Positions 7,581 through 16,355 of a DNA stretch of 64,000 bases are shown in pieces; positions within the stretch are counted from its first letter, which is position 1, and each line of letters begins with the position of its first letter. The notes beneath the pieces were generated by a model. The model saw nothing but the letters and a program-made list of their open reading frames with translations. It was not told the DNA's origin and made no database searches. The DNA is taken from positions 17,305 through 81,304 of the forward strand of contig JAIBBE010000008.1 of NCBI GenBank assembly GCA_019694835.1, in the 5' to 3' direction. Position numbers and translations under genes: made by a program. The stretch comes from Fimbriimonadaceae bacterium (GTDB lineage Bacteria; Armatimonadota; Fimbriimonadia; Fimbriimonadales; Fimbriimonadaceae).

Positions 7581-8510
7581 ATGCACCACGAGCCGGTAAT
7601 GCTGGCCGAGGTGTTGGAGGTTTTGTCGCTGAAGCCGGGATCGGCGGCAGCGGATGGGACGCTCGGATTGGCTGGGCACGGACGGGAAATCGCGGCGCGG
7701 ATCGCGCCAGGTGGCCTGTTTTTGGGAATGGACTGGGATTTGGATATGTTAGAGGTCGCGAGAGAACGATTGAAGGAAGTCGACGGGGTCACCGTCGCCC
7801 TTCGCCGTGGCGACTACCGAGAACTGCCCGAGTTCATCGAGGAAGCCTGTGTCGCGGCTGGCCGGGCACCGCAGGTTGACGCCGCCCTCCTCGACCTCGG
7901 CCTCAACAACGCCCAGATCGAAGACCCGAGTCGAGGGATCAGTTTCCGAGAGAGCGGCCCGCTCGACATGCGCATGGACCGATCGCGGGGCGAGACGGCT
8001 GCTTCGCTACTCAATCGCGCAGGACCGTTTGAGATCGAGAAGATCCTCAAAGACTATGGAGACGAGAATTGGGCGAGGAAGATCGCTCAAATCATCGTTG
8101 ACCGCCGGAAAAAGGCCCCGCTGCAGACCACTGATGACCTGGTGGACTGCGTGATGGCGGCGATACCACCTTCGAAGCGCGAGAAACGAATCCATCCCGC
8201 TACCCGCACCTTCCAAGCCATCCGCATTGCGGTCAACCATGAACTTGACGACTTAGAATCCTGCCTCACCGCGATCGCCCGCCGATTGGCTCCTGGCGGC
8301 GTCTTCGCGGTGTTGTCTTATCATTCCGGAGAGGACCGGGCCACCAAGCGCGCGTTTCGCGAGCTGAGCAGTGAAGGCTATGAAGAAGTCTTCCGCAAAC
8401 CCCTAGTCCCTTCCGCCGACGAGGTTGCGCGAAACCCCAAATCGCGCAGTGCCAAGCTCCGCGCTCTCAGGCGAGGTAGTGCATCCATCCGTGGGAGGAT
8501 GGATGCATAG
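7581..8510 (+). CDS. rsmH: 16S rRNA (cytosine-1402-N4) methyltransferase RsmH
   Basis: 309 residues. The start HHEPVMLAEVLEVL, the SAM-binding loop DGTLGLAGHG near residue 25, DAALLDLGLNNAQIEDPSRG, GPLDMRMDRS and the C-terminal NPKSRSAKLRALRR are all RsmH signatures. The enzyme methylates C1402 of 16S rRNA in the decoding centre. It follows mraZ by one base. The last ten codons (SASIRGRMDA) are encoded by a perfect repeat hairpin at 8480-8507, so the natural C-terminus after the Arg-rich segment has been replaced or extended by a repeat element. Confidence 0.95.
   Translation: MHHEPVMLAEVLEVLSLKPGSAAADGTLGLAGHGREIAARIAPGGLFLGMDWDLDMLEVARERLKEVDGVTVALRRGDYRELPEFIEEACVAAGRAPQVDAALLDLGLNNAQIEDPSRGISFRESGPLDMRMDRSRGETAASLLNRAGPFEIEKILKDYGDENWARKIAQIIVDRRKKAPLQTTDDLVDCVMAAIPPSKREKRIHPATRTFQAIRIAVNHELDDLESCLTAIARRLAPGGVFAVLSYHSGEDRATKRAFRELSSEGYEEVFRKPLVPSADEVARNPKSRSAKLRALRRGSASIRGRMDA
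8480..8507. repeat. REP-like hairpin with GTGGGA loop, inside the 3' end of rsmH
   Basis: An 11-base perfect stem (8480-8490 with 8497-8507) and loop GTGGGA (8491-8496). A second hairpin at 16965-16990 has the same loop, same stem length and the same following ATA, but two base pairs are swapped in a compensatory way. The copy here is translated as the last residues and stop region of rsmH. It may also slow or terminate transcription, though no T-run follows. Confidence 0.75.
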
Positions 8511-8555
8511 CCAAACCCTCAAGCGCCCCGACCAAACCGATCAGGAGATTTCAGC

Positions 8556-8948
8556 ATGAGCGCAATTCCGGTACCCGGACCACGAACCCGCACCCGCCCG
8601 ATCCCTCGCACGAGGGCAAAGTCAGCGGCGAATCACGCGGTGCGTGATTCGCTCCTGAATTACACGCTCGCGTTCGGAATGCTGGTTGGTTTGACCTATG
8701 GTGCGAGCAGCCTGTTGGGCCAGACGATGATGGAGCAGGCCCGACGCGAAGGTCTCCAAGCCCGCGAGCGAGCCCAGACCGCCCGGAAAGACGTCGCCGT
8801 ACTTCGTCAGCGAGTCGAGCGACTGGTCGGGATGCGCAGCGTGGAACAGTGGGCCACCGTTCGCGGCTATTCGCTTGAGACCGCGACGCCCACGCGCAAG
8901 CCCGTCAACCTCACGATGGTGGCAAGGAATGAGGCAAGCAACCGATAA
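8556..8948 (+). CDS. ftsL: FtsL-like division protein
   Basis: 130 residues with the FtsL/DivIC layout: a basic cytoplasmic N-terminus rich in Arg/Pro (residues 1-30), one transmembrane helix (YTLAFGMLVGLTYGASSLL, about 37-55), then a periplasmic heptad coiled coil (ARREGLQARERAQTARKDVAVLRQRVERL). FtsL bridges the divisome through FtsQ/FtsB and activates FtsWI. Sequence conservation in the family is low, so identification rests on topology and on the position between rsmH and ftsI. Its 3' end overlaps the ftsI start by 20 bases. Confidence 0.75.
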   Translation: MSAIPVPGPRTRTRPIPRTRAKSAANHAVRDSLLNYTLAFGMLVGLTYGASSLLGQTMMEQARREGLQARERAQTARKDVAVLRQRVERLVGMRSVEQWATVRGYSLETATPTRKPVNLTMVARNEASNR

Positions 8949-10698
8949 CGGCAGACTCATCTGGCTCCCGGTCGGCATGACGCTGATCTTCGTAGCCGCT
9001 GGTCTGAGTCAGGCCAGGGTTCAGGTGCTGGACCGCGCGACCGTTCTCTATCAAGCAGAAGAAACACGCCGGTACGTCGTCAGCCGCACCGAGCTGGCCC
9101 GACGCGGAACCATCTATAGCGCGGACGGCAAGATCGTCGCTCAGAGCGAGGACGCGTTCGTCCTCGGGGTCGACTACTCGAAGGCGCCGCACAGCCCCGG
9201 CTTCTTTATGGCGCTCGGAGCCGCCGCTGGGATTGCCCCGACCGAAATCTCGCAACCAGCCGCGGCTGGGCTCAAGAGCCGCGTTTGGCGGCAACGGATG
9301 ACCAGCGAGCAGGCCGCCGAGGTCCAAGCGGTCAAGCAAAGCTGGCGCGCTGATGGGGTTTCGCTGCATCGCGATATGCGGCGCCTGTATCCACTGAGCG
9401 AATCCATGGCCTGCGTTGTCGGGACGGTTCGCGACGGCAATCCGCTGAGCGGCATCGAATTGGGCGAGAACGCGGTTCTGGAAGGGCGCAATGGCCTGCA
9501 AGCCGGCATGGTTGACCGGACGGGTGCGTGGCTTCCGAGCCGGATGTCGGAAACCAAGCGCTCACGACAAAACGGTCAGAGCGTGACGCTGACCGTCGAT
9601 TCAGTCCTCCAAGTCGAAGCCACCCAGGCGGTTCGCCAAGCGGTCGAAAAGACCAAAGCCGAGCGTGGCGTTGCGATCGTGATGGACCCCAAGACCGGCA
9701 GCGTGCGCGCGATGGCCTGCTGGCCGACCTACGATCCGAGCGGGTCGAACCTCCAACTCGGCCGTTACAGCGACCTCAATCCGGCTTTTCAATCGATCTA
9801 CGAGCCGGGTTCGACGTTCAAGGTTCTGACTCTCGCGAAGGCTCTCGACGAAGGCGTGGTGACCCCTGGTTCCACGGTCGCCTGCGGCGGGACGCTGAAG
9901 CTCAACAAGTATTGGGCGATCCACTGCGACCGGGAGCACGGTGCCCATGGCACATCGGGCATCGAGCGGGCGATCGCCAAAAGCTGCAACGTCAGTGCGG
10001 CGACGTGGGCGCTAAAGGTCGGCTACAACGACATGGTCCATTACGTCGAAGACCTTGGGTTGCTGGAGCGACCGGGAACGGGTATGCCCGGTGAGGTCCG
10101 CGGGCAATTCAACTATAAGGAATATGCGAAGCCCCTCCAGATCGCTCAAGTCGGGTTTGGACAATCCCTGAGTTCGACTCCGCTTGCGCTCTGCTCCGCT
10201 TACGCGATGCTCGCGAATGGCGGTGTCCGAATGCATCCCCGCGTTCTCGATGAAGTCGGCGGTGTTCGCCAACCGATCGCCAAGGGTGAGACGATCTTGA
10301 AGCCAGAGACCGCGGACAGAGTGCTTCACCTCATGGAGTCGGTCATTCAGTCCGACGAAGGAACCGGCTCCAAACTCCGGATCCCCGGCTATCGGCTGGC
10401 GGGAAAGACCGGTACGGCGCAGAAGATCGGTGGCGGCAAGAGCGGCGGTCATGTCGCCAGTTTCGTCGGATTCGTCCCCGCGCAGGAGCCCCATGCGGTC
10501 ATCCTCGTCATGATCGACCAGCCCAAGGGCGCGCAATACTATGGTGGTCAAGTCGCTGGGCCGGTTTTCCGACAGCTTGCCCAAGCCGTGATCCGTCGCG
10601 ACCGAATTCCGGCAGACAGCCAACCGGCGAGAAAGAAGTCCCCGATGAAAGTGGAGGTCAGCGCCAAGCCGACGACAACGGGTATCCCCAACAGGTGA
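8929..10698 (+). CDS. ftsI: Peptidoglycan D,D-transpeptidase FtsI (PBP3-like)
   Basis: 589 residues from ATG 8929 (AAGGA upstream); the frame is open earlier but would bury ftsL. A short cytoplasmic start and one transmembrane segment (LIWLPVGMTLIFVAAGL) precede the dimerisation domain (RRGTIYSADGKIVAQS) and the transpeptidase domain. The catalytic motifs are S295-TFK in EPGSTFKVL, S352-CN in AKSCNVSAA and K493-TGT in AGKTGTAQKI. It cross-links septal peptidoglycan with FtsW. No PASTA domains. The stop overlaps the GTG of murE by the GTGA motif, so synthesis is coupled. Confidence 0.95.
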   Translation: MRQATDNGRLIWLPVGMTLIFVAAGLSQARVQVLDRATVLYQAEETRRYVVSRTELARRGTIYSADGKIVAQSEDAFVLGVDYSKAPHSPGFFMALGAAAGIAPTEISQPAAAGLKSRVWRQRMTSEQAAEVQAVKQSWRADGVSLHRDMRRLYPLSESMACVVGTVRDGNPLSGIELGENAVLEGRNGLQAGMVDRTGAWLPSRMSETKRSRQNGQSVTLTVDSVLQVEATQAVRQAVEKTKAERGVAIVMDPKTGSVRAMACWPTYDPSGSNLQLGRYSDLNPAFQSIYEPGSTFKVLTLAKALDEGVVTPGSTVACGGTLKLNKYWAIHCDREHGAHGTSGIERAIAKSCNVSAATWALKVGYNDMVHYVEDLGLLERPGTGMPGEVRGQFNYKEYAKPLQIAQVGFGQSLSSTPLALCSAYAMLANGGVRMHPRVLDEVGGVRQPIAKGETILKPETADRVLHLMESVIQSDEGTGSKLRIPGYRLAGKTGTAQKIGGGKSGGHVASFVGFVPAQEPHAVILVMIDQPKGAQYYGGQVAGPVFRQLAQAVIRRDRIPADSQPARKKSPMKVEVSAKPTTTGIPNR

Positions 10699-12344
10699 CC
10701 GTTTCCGATCTCTTCGACCTTTGCGGGCTCCAATCCGTGAAGGTGTTCAACGATGCCGAGGTGACTTCGGTGTGCAGTGACTCGCGCCAGGTGCAGCCCG
10801 GTGCGGTCTTCGTTTGTATGCCGTCTGAAAACTCGGACACCCACGCCTTCGCTCTCGATGCGGTGAAAAGAGGGGCTGTCGGCGTTGTTGCCCATAGCCG
10901 CGAGGGCCGGGACGAGCTGATTCGCCAGCGGATCACGTGCGGCTGGGTTCCTGAAGAAGAGTTCAACTACATGCTCGGCGGCCTCTGCGATGCGGCTCTC
11001 GATCATCCGGCGAGTGAGCTGAGCATCATCGGCGTGACGGGCACCAACGGCAAGTCCACCACCGCATGGATGATTCGCGACGCCCTGGAAGCGCTCGGAA
11101 CCAAGGCTGCGTATCTCGGGACCCTCGGTTTCCGCTACCCCGGCCATGTCCGGGTACTTGAGAACACGACACCCTTTCCGGTTGAGCTGTGGAACCTGTT
11201 CAAGGATGCTGCCGACGCAGGCTGCGAGTACTTCGTGATGGAGACGAGCAGCCACGCGCTGAGCCAAGGTCGGGTCGCGCGCGTCCCGTTTGGTTGTGGG
11301 GTCTTCACGAACTTGAGCCAGGACCATCTCGACTTCCACGGCTCGATGGAAGACTACGAATTGTCAAAGCTGACCCTTTTCACCGACTACGCGTGCGATG
11401 GCCTTCAAGACTTCGCCGCCGTCATCAATGTCGATGACCCGGTGGGCCAAGGGTGGGTTTCGACGCTTGAAGGCATGGAGGCCGTCATGGGCGACTATGA
11501 CGAGGACCTCAAGGACCAGATGGTCGAGGGAGCTCTGGAGGCGTTGCGACTCCAATTCGAGTCTTCAGGCCAGAAGTTCGACAAGAACCAGGCTCAGCAG
11601 GTCGAGACCGAACTTCGAGCCGAACTCGACTCAGACGGCCCGCGCGAATATGCTTTGATGACTTACGGCTTCGAACGCGGCGGCTTCAAGGGTCGAGCGA
11701 CGAGGATCGAGCTCGACTCGCTCGAACTGGAGCTCAAATTCGAGGGAGCAACAGCCATCGGGGCCATGAAGGTAGGCGGCGAGTTCAATGCGTTCAATGC
11801 GCTGAGCGCGGCAGCTTCGCTTTGCGCCATTGGGTTTGAGCTGACGGATGTTGCGAAGGCTCTGGGTTCGGTGACTCCGGTGCCCGGCCGATTCGAATCG
11901 ATCCAGAATGACCGTGGCATCGGCGTCATCGTCGATTACGCACACACGCCCGATGCGCTGGAGAAGCTCCTGAAGTCGGCTCGCCCCTTGACCAAGGGTC
12001 GATTGATCGCCGTGTTTGGCTGCGGTGGCGACCGTGACCGGAGCAAGCGCCCGCTGATGGCGAACGTCGTCAGCGAAATGGCCGACCTCGCCGTGGTCAC
12101 GAGCGATAACCCCCGCACCGAAGATCCGGAGGCCATTATCCGCGAAGTCCAATCCGGTCTTAAGCCCGGTACCCCGACCGAGACCGTCGTTGATCGTCGC
12201 GAAGCGATACGCTTGGCCATCCAACTGGCTCAGCCCGGCGACACCGTGGTGATAGCGGGCAAGGGACACGAGGATTATCAGATTATCGGGAAGACCAAGC
12301 ATCATATGGACGACCGCGAAATGGCCCGCGAGGCACTGGTGTGA
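10695..12344 (+). CDS. murE: UDP-MurNAc-tripeptide synthetase MurE with an extra acidic insert
   Basis: 549 residues from GTG 10695. ATP site GVTGTNGKSTTAWM (about residues 114-127), UDP-MurNAc-binding TSDSRQV-like start (CSDSRQVQPGAVF), TSSHALSQGRV, and the central-domain HTPDALEKLL. The C-terminal DNPR motif (471-474) is the form associated with meso-diaminopimelate rather than lysine addition. It is ~50 residues longer than typical MurE: between DDPVGQGWVS and TYGFERGGF lies an acidic, helix-like block of about 60 residues (roughly 252-315). The enzyme adds the third stem-peptide residue in the cytoplasm. Confidence 0.93.
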   Translation: MTVSDLFDLCGLQSVKVFNDAEVTSVCSDSRQVQPGAVFVCMPSENSDTHAFALDAVKRGAVGVVAHSREGRDELIRQRITCGWVPEEEFNYMLGGLCDAALDHPASELSIIGVTGTNGKSTTAWMIRDALEALGTKAAYLGTLGFRYPGHVRVLENTTPFPVELWNLFKDAADAGCEYFVMETSSHALSQGRVARVPFGCGVFTNLSQDHLDFHGSMEDYELSKLTLFTDYACDGLQDFAAVINVDDPVGQGWVSTLEGMEAVMGDYDEDLKDQMVEGALEALRLQFESSGQKFDKNQAQQVETELRAELDSDGPREYALMTYGFERGGFKGRATRIELDSLELELKFEGATAIGAMKVGGEFNAFNALSAAASLCAIGFELTDVAKALGSVTPVPGRFESIQNDRGIGVIVDYAHTPDALEKLLKSARPLTKGRLIAVFGCGGDRDRSKRPLMANVVSEMADLAVVTSDNPRTEDPEAIIREVQSGLKPGTPTETVVDRREAIRLAIQLAQPGDTVVIAGKGHEDYQIIGKTKHHMDDREMAREALV

Positions 12345-12452
12345 CTCCCCTCTCCTGCGCCCTATCGCTTACGATGTTTTCGGGCAGAGGTGGCTGGATA
12401 TGACCTTCGGGAGCTCAAACCTGCTTCAGCCGAGGTCTGAGTTTCGAGTCTT

Positions 12453-12554
12453 GGGTGGCCGGGGTGATGAATTGTGCACCCCGGCGCTGCCAACTGCGGA
12501 AACTCAGGGCTACCTGACAGAACCGGGGTGCACAATTCATCACCCCGGCCACCC
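12453..12554. repeat. Perfect 32-base inverted repeat (family B) between murE and murF
   Basis: Bases 12453-12484 are an exact reverse complement of 12523-12554, separated by 38 bases. The arm contains GGCCGGGGTGATGAATTGTG. A decayed relative, including parts of the spacer (TGCCA..TGCGG..ACT), lies at 30941-31037. It occupies most of the 240-base murE-murF gap, the only long gap inside the otherwise overlapping cluster. A half-element CCCCTCTCCTGCGCC at 12351-12365 also occurs at 32611. Confidence 0.85.
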
Positions 12555-12584
12555 ACGCCCAACCTGTTCGAAGGGGGTACGCCT

Positions 12585-13946
12585 GTGACCCTCGTTCGCT
12601 TCGCCGAACTCGCCGGGGCCACGATACACGGAATCGATCCAGGCACCGAATTCCTCGGCTACTCGCTCGACAGCCGCGCAATCACGCCCGGAAACCTGTT
12701 CATCGCGATCAAGGGCAAGCGCTCGGATGGTCACGATCACGCTTCGGAGGCGATCGGAGCTGGGGCCGTCGCGGCTCTGGTGGAGTGGCCAGTCGATGCC
12801 CCTCACCTCCTAGTCAAGAACCTCGTGGAGGCACTGTCCCAATTCGGTGCGGCGAGGCGCAACGAGTTCAACGGACCCGTTATCGCGATCACCGGCAGCA
12901 ATGGGAAGACGGCGACCAAGGAGTTCACGGCGGCGGCCTGTGCGCCACTTGGCGAAGTGCTCAAAAGCCCGGCAAACCATAACACCGAGTACACCGCGCC
13001 GCTGGTCTGGGACGCGCTGACACCCGAAACACGCATCGCAGTCGTCGAAATGGGCATGCGCGGACTTGGGCAGATCGCGCACCTCTGCAAGTTCAGTCGA
13101 CCGACCATCGGCGTGATCACAATGATCGGGACGGCGCATGTGGAGATGGTGGGGTCGCGCGAGGGGATTGCCGAGGCAAAGGCGGAACTCTTGGCCGGCC
13201 TCGAACCCGGTGGGACTTCGATTCTCTGGGCTGAGGATGACTTCTATGGTTACCTTCGCGAGCGGGCACCGGCTGCGGTGCGGACCTTTGGGTTCAGCCC
13301 CGATGCCGAGTGCCGCGTGCTGGGATACCGGGCACTGAGTTGGGATCGGTGCATCGTTCGTGGCTCGCTCGATGGAGTGCAGTTCGAGACCGAGCTACCG
13401 ACGGTGGGGAGGCACCAGGCCCTCAATGCGGCGGCTGCCATTTTGGCCGCGCATACGGCGGGGGTCGGCGTTGAGGACGCGGCGAACGCGATCCGAAACG
13501 CGATCCTGCCCCCGTTGAGAATGGAACTTCGTTCGGTGGGGAAAGCCACGGTGTTGCTGGACACCTATAACGCGAGTCCGGACAGCACGGTTGCCGCGAT
13601 CAAGACGCTCGCCGAACTGCCTGCAGCCGGGAGCAAGCGCGTAGTTTTAGGCGAGATGCGTGAGTTGGGTTCGTTTGCGGAGACGGGACATCGCCAGGTA
13701 GGCCGTGTTCTCGGGGAGTCTCCGGTTGATGAGGTCTTGCTGTTCGGGGAACTCACGAAGTTTATCGAAAGCGAAGCCATCCGCGCGGGTATGGACCCGA
13801 CCCGGATTCGTCATGCGAGCAAGCTAAGCGATGTGGCCAATTTCTTGGAAGCACTGCAACCCGGCGACCTGGTCCTGATGAAGGGAAGCCGGGCCCTTGA
13901 ACTTGAATCAGCCGTGCCCTTAGATCGGGGAGTATCGACGCGATGA
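12585..13946 (+). CDS. murF: UDP-MurNAc-tripeptide--D-Ala-D-Ala ligase MurF
   Basis: 453 residues from GTG 12585, with AAGGGGG upstream; the frame runs back to 12474 through the inverted repeat, but that extension is not conserved. The motifs are SLDSRAITPGNLFIAIKG, the ATP loop ITGSNGKTATKE (about 103-114), MGMRGLGQIA, and DTYNASPDS typical of MurF. The length matches E. coli MurF (452). The enzyme completes the UDP-MurNAc-pentapeptide. It is separated from murE by a palindrome and overlaps mraY by ATGA. Confidence 0.95.
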   Translation: MTLVRFAELAGATIHGIDPGTEFLGYSLDSRAITPGNLFIAIKGKRSDGHDHASEAIGAGAVAALVEWPVDAPHLLVKNLVEALSQFGAARRNEFNGPVIAITGSNGKTATKEFTAAACAPLGEVLKSPANHNTEYTAPLVWDALTPETRIAVVEMGMRGLGQIAHLCKFSRPTIGVITMIGTAHVEMVGSREGIAEAKAELLAGLEPGGTSILWAEDDFYGYLRERAPAAVRTFGFSPDAECRVLGYRALSWDRCIVRGSLDGVQFETELPTVGRHQALNAAAAILAAHTAGVGVEDAANAIRNAILPPLRMELRSVGKATVLLDTYNASPDSTVAAIKTLAELPAAGSKRVVLGEMRELGSFAETGHRQVGRVLGESPVDEVLLFGELTKFIESEAIRAGMDPTRIRHASKLSDVANFLEALQPGDLVLMKGSRALELESAVPLDRGVSTR

Positions 13947-14932
13947 ATGCGCAGAACGCCCTGATTGCGGGTTGGACCTCGCTCGGTGCCGCTGCGCTCG
14001 TGTCTTATCCGGTTCTTAAGCTGTTGGTCGCTCTCAAAAGTCGCCAGACCATCAGTCAGTATGCGCCGGAAGGTCATCAGGCGAAACAGGGAACACCGAC
14101 CATGGGTGGTCTTATCATCGTCCTCGGCATGCTCGCGGCACTAGTGGTTTGCGGTGTGCAAGGTTACGTACAATCTCGAATCCTGTTGAGTGCGTGGGTT
14201 GCCGTTCTCGGCTTTGGCGCGATTGGGTTCATTGATGACTTTGTTGTGCCGCGGGTATGGACAAGCAAACGAGGTCTGGGATGGAAGCAGAAGATCGTGA
14301 TGCAGTTCCTTGTAGGGATTCCGTGCGCGGTGCTTCTCCTAGGATCAGCTTCGAGTACGATGTCGATTGGGATCGCGACTATTCTCATTCTCTTCTTCAG
14401 TAATGCGTACAACTTCAGCGATGGACTCGATGGATTGTCCGGAACTCTCGGATTGCTGCTTTGTACAGGTTTGGCAACGACAGCTTGGCTGCTTGGAATT
14501 GCCGATGTGCCCGTGCTGGCGCTAGGTCTTGCCGGCGGGTTTATCCCTTTTCTGGTTTTGAACGCACCTCCGGCGAGAGTCTTCATGGGTGATGTCGGAT
14601 CGCTGCCCATTGGCGGCGTGATCGGACTTCTGATGTGTGCGATCGTCTTCACTGAAGGAGCCATTAACTCGCTGACGATCCCCCTAGCCTTGGCCGTGAT
14701 GAGCCTCGTCATGGTCGTCGAACTCGTGCCCGTGCCGCTGCAAATCTTCTGGGTGAAGGTCTTCAAGAAGCGTCTGTTCTCCTTTACGCCAATCCATCAC
14801 GCCTTTGAAAAGAAGGGATGGCCAGAAAGTCGTGTGCTGTGGTCATTTTGCCTCGCGCAATTCGTCTTGACCGCTATCGCAGTCTCGCTGCTGGTCTTCA
14901 CGTTGCCGGGAGGTTCGAATGGACTGGAGTAA
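13943..14932 (+). CDS. mraY: Phospho-MurNAc-pentapeptide transferase MraY
   Basis: 329 residues, polytopic (about ten hydrophobic segments). The family signatures are KQGTPTMGGL near residue 48, GFIDDFVV with the catalytic Asp pair, NAYNFSDGLDGLSG near 153-166, GDVGSLPIGG and the HHAFEKKGWPE loop with the conserved histidines. The enzyme transfers phospho-MurNAc-pentapeptide to undecaprenyl phosphate to make lipid I at the inner membrane. The ATG overlaps the murF stop (ATGA), and the 3' end overlaps murD by 14 bases. Confidence 0.96.
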   Translation: MNAQNALIAGWTSLGAAALVSYPVLKLLVALKSRQTISQYAPEGHQAKQGTPTMGGLIIVLGMLAALVVCGVQGYVQSRILLSAWVAVLGFGAIGFIDDFVVPRVWTSKRGLGWKQKIVMQFLVGIPCAVLLLGSASSTMSIGIATILILFFSNAYNFSDGLDGLSGTLGLLLCTGLATTAWLLGIADVPVLALGLAGGFIPFLVLNAPPARVFMGDVGSLPIGGVIGLLMCAIVFTEGAINSLTIPLALAVMSLVMVVELVPVPLQIFWVKVFKKRLFSFTPIHHAFEKKGWPESRVLWSFCLAQFVLTAIAVSLLVFTLPGGSNGLE

Positions 14933-16355
14933 CCTTCGCATTGCCGTTGCTGGGATGGGCCGCTCCGGAATCGGGATCGCGCAAGCCGCCAAGAAGCGCG
15001 GTGCCCGGCCAACCGTGTTCGACGAGCAATCGGCTGAATCCGAGTCTCAATTCGAAGCGATCGAGAAACTCCAGGGCCAGGGTATTGAGGTCGTGACGGG
15101 CTGGCATGGTCGCCTCGATCCCCAGGAATTCGACCTTCTCGTCGCCTCGCCCGGATTCAGGCGAGAGCATCCCGCGATACGCGATATGCTGCATGGCGAT
15201 AGGGAAGTGATCAGCGAAGTCGAGTTCGCTTATCGCATTGCCGAATCCCCTATTCTCGCCATCACAGGAACGAATGGAAAGAGCACGACCACGGTTCTAA
15301 CCTGGCTCCTCCTTCAGGGCGCGGGACAAGAGGCGATCCTCTGTGGAAATGTCAGCGGCAGCGGGTATGACGAGTTAACGCTCACCGAAGCTGCCGATCT
15401 CGGGCCCGGTAAGGTACTTGTGGCGGAAGTCAGCAGTTACCAATTGGAATGGGTGCGAGATTTTCGGCCGAGGGTTGCCGCGATCACGAACATCACCCCC
15501 GACCACATGGATCGGCACCCAACATTCGAAGATTACTTCCAAACGAAACTGCGTATCTTTGCCGCAATGGGGGAAAGTGACATCGCGGTCGTTAACGAAA
15601 ATGAGCCGAGCTTGCCGATCGATGCGGTGCTTGCTGCGCTTCCCCCAGAAGTGGGAGTCAGAACATTCTCTGTCGCCCTGGAAAGCAACGAAAACCAGGG
15701 GACCCATTCTGGGCATTCCACACACCAAAGCACACGCGTAGAACCAGAGTTACTCGTGTTGGGAGGTCGCAAGGTTCGCCGCCAAGAGTTGCCTCTTTAC
15801 GGCGACCATAACGCGATCAATGCGGCGATGGCTTGGGAGATGGCGGTTGCTTATCTCGCTACGGAGGCAGAGAGACAATGGGAACCCATGCTGCGGACGC
15901 TTGCCGAGTTCAAGGGTCTCGCTCACCGCATGGAGCGATTAGGAAGCAGAGGAGATGTGCTCGTCGTGAATAACTCAATGTGCACGAATCCGAAGGCGGT
16001 CATCGCCAGCAGCCGCTCGCTCCCCCTTCATCAACATCTTCTCATGGGCGGACAGACGAAGCAACTCGACTTTAGCAGTGTTAAGGAGTATCTGGTGAGC
16101 TCAGGCCACAAACTTTATCTCTTTGGTCAAGATGGCGATGGACTCTTCGAACAGCTCGGCGACGTGGGCAGCAAGTACTCATCGATGGAGGACGCATTTG
16201 CCGCCGCGACGCAAGCGGCAAAACCGGGCGAAGCGATCCTGCTGTCTCCAGGGTGCGCCAGCGCGTACCCCTTTCCCAATTTCCGTGAGCGCGGGGAGGC
16301 TTTCCGCCGCATGGCCCAATACTGGCTCGATCACGGTAGCATAGAGGCATCATGA
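14919..16355 (+). CDS. murD: UDP-MurNAc-L-alanine--D-glutamate ligase MurD
   Basis: 478 residues. The motifs are VAGMGRSGIGIAQAA at the N-terminus, VASPGFRREHP, the ATP loop ITGTNGKSTTTVL (about 115-127), EVSSYQLEWV, NITPDHMDRH and, C-terminally, GLAHRMERLGSR with NNSMCTNPKAV. The last differs slightly from the usual DSKATNP block (Asp replaced by Asn, Ser-Met-Cys-Thr), but the fold-defining residues are present. MurD adds D-glutamate to UDP-MurNAc-L-Ala. It is the last recognisable cell-wall gene of the cluster; ftsW, murG, murC, ftsQ, ftsA and ftsZ do not follow. Confidence 0.94.
   Translation: MDWSNLRIAVAGMGRSGIGIAQAAKKRGARPTVFDEQSAESESQFEAIEKLQGQGIEVVTGWHGRLDPQEFDLLVASPGFRREHPAIRDMLHGDREVISEVEFAYRIAESPILAITGTNGKSTTTVLTWLLLQGAGQEAILCGNVSGSGYDELTLTEAADLGPGKVLVAEVSSYQLEWVRDFRPRVAAITNITPDHMDRHPTFEDYFQTKLRIFAAMGESDIAVVNENEPSLPIDAVLAALPPEVGVRTFSVALESNENQGTHSGHSTHQSTRVEPELLVLGGRKVRRQELPLYGDHNAINAAMAWEMAVAYLATEAERQWEPMLRTLAEFKGLAHRMERLGSRGDVLVVNNSMCTNPKAVIASSRSLPLHQHLLMGGQTKQLDFSSVKEYLVSSGHKLYLFGQDGDGLFEQLGDVGSKYSSMEDAFAAATQAAKPGEAILLSPGCASAYPFPNFRERGEAFRRMAQYWLDHGSIEAS

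Noticed and set aside
12474..12584. N-terminal extension of MurF
   Set aside because: It would translate the inverted repeat; GTG 12585 has a ribosome-binding site and gives the family length.
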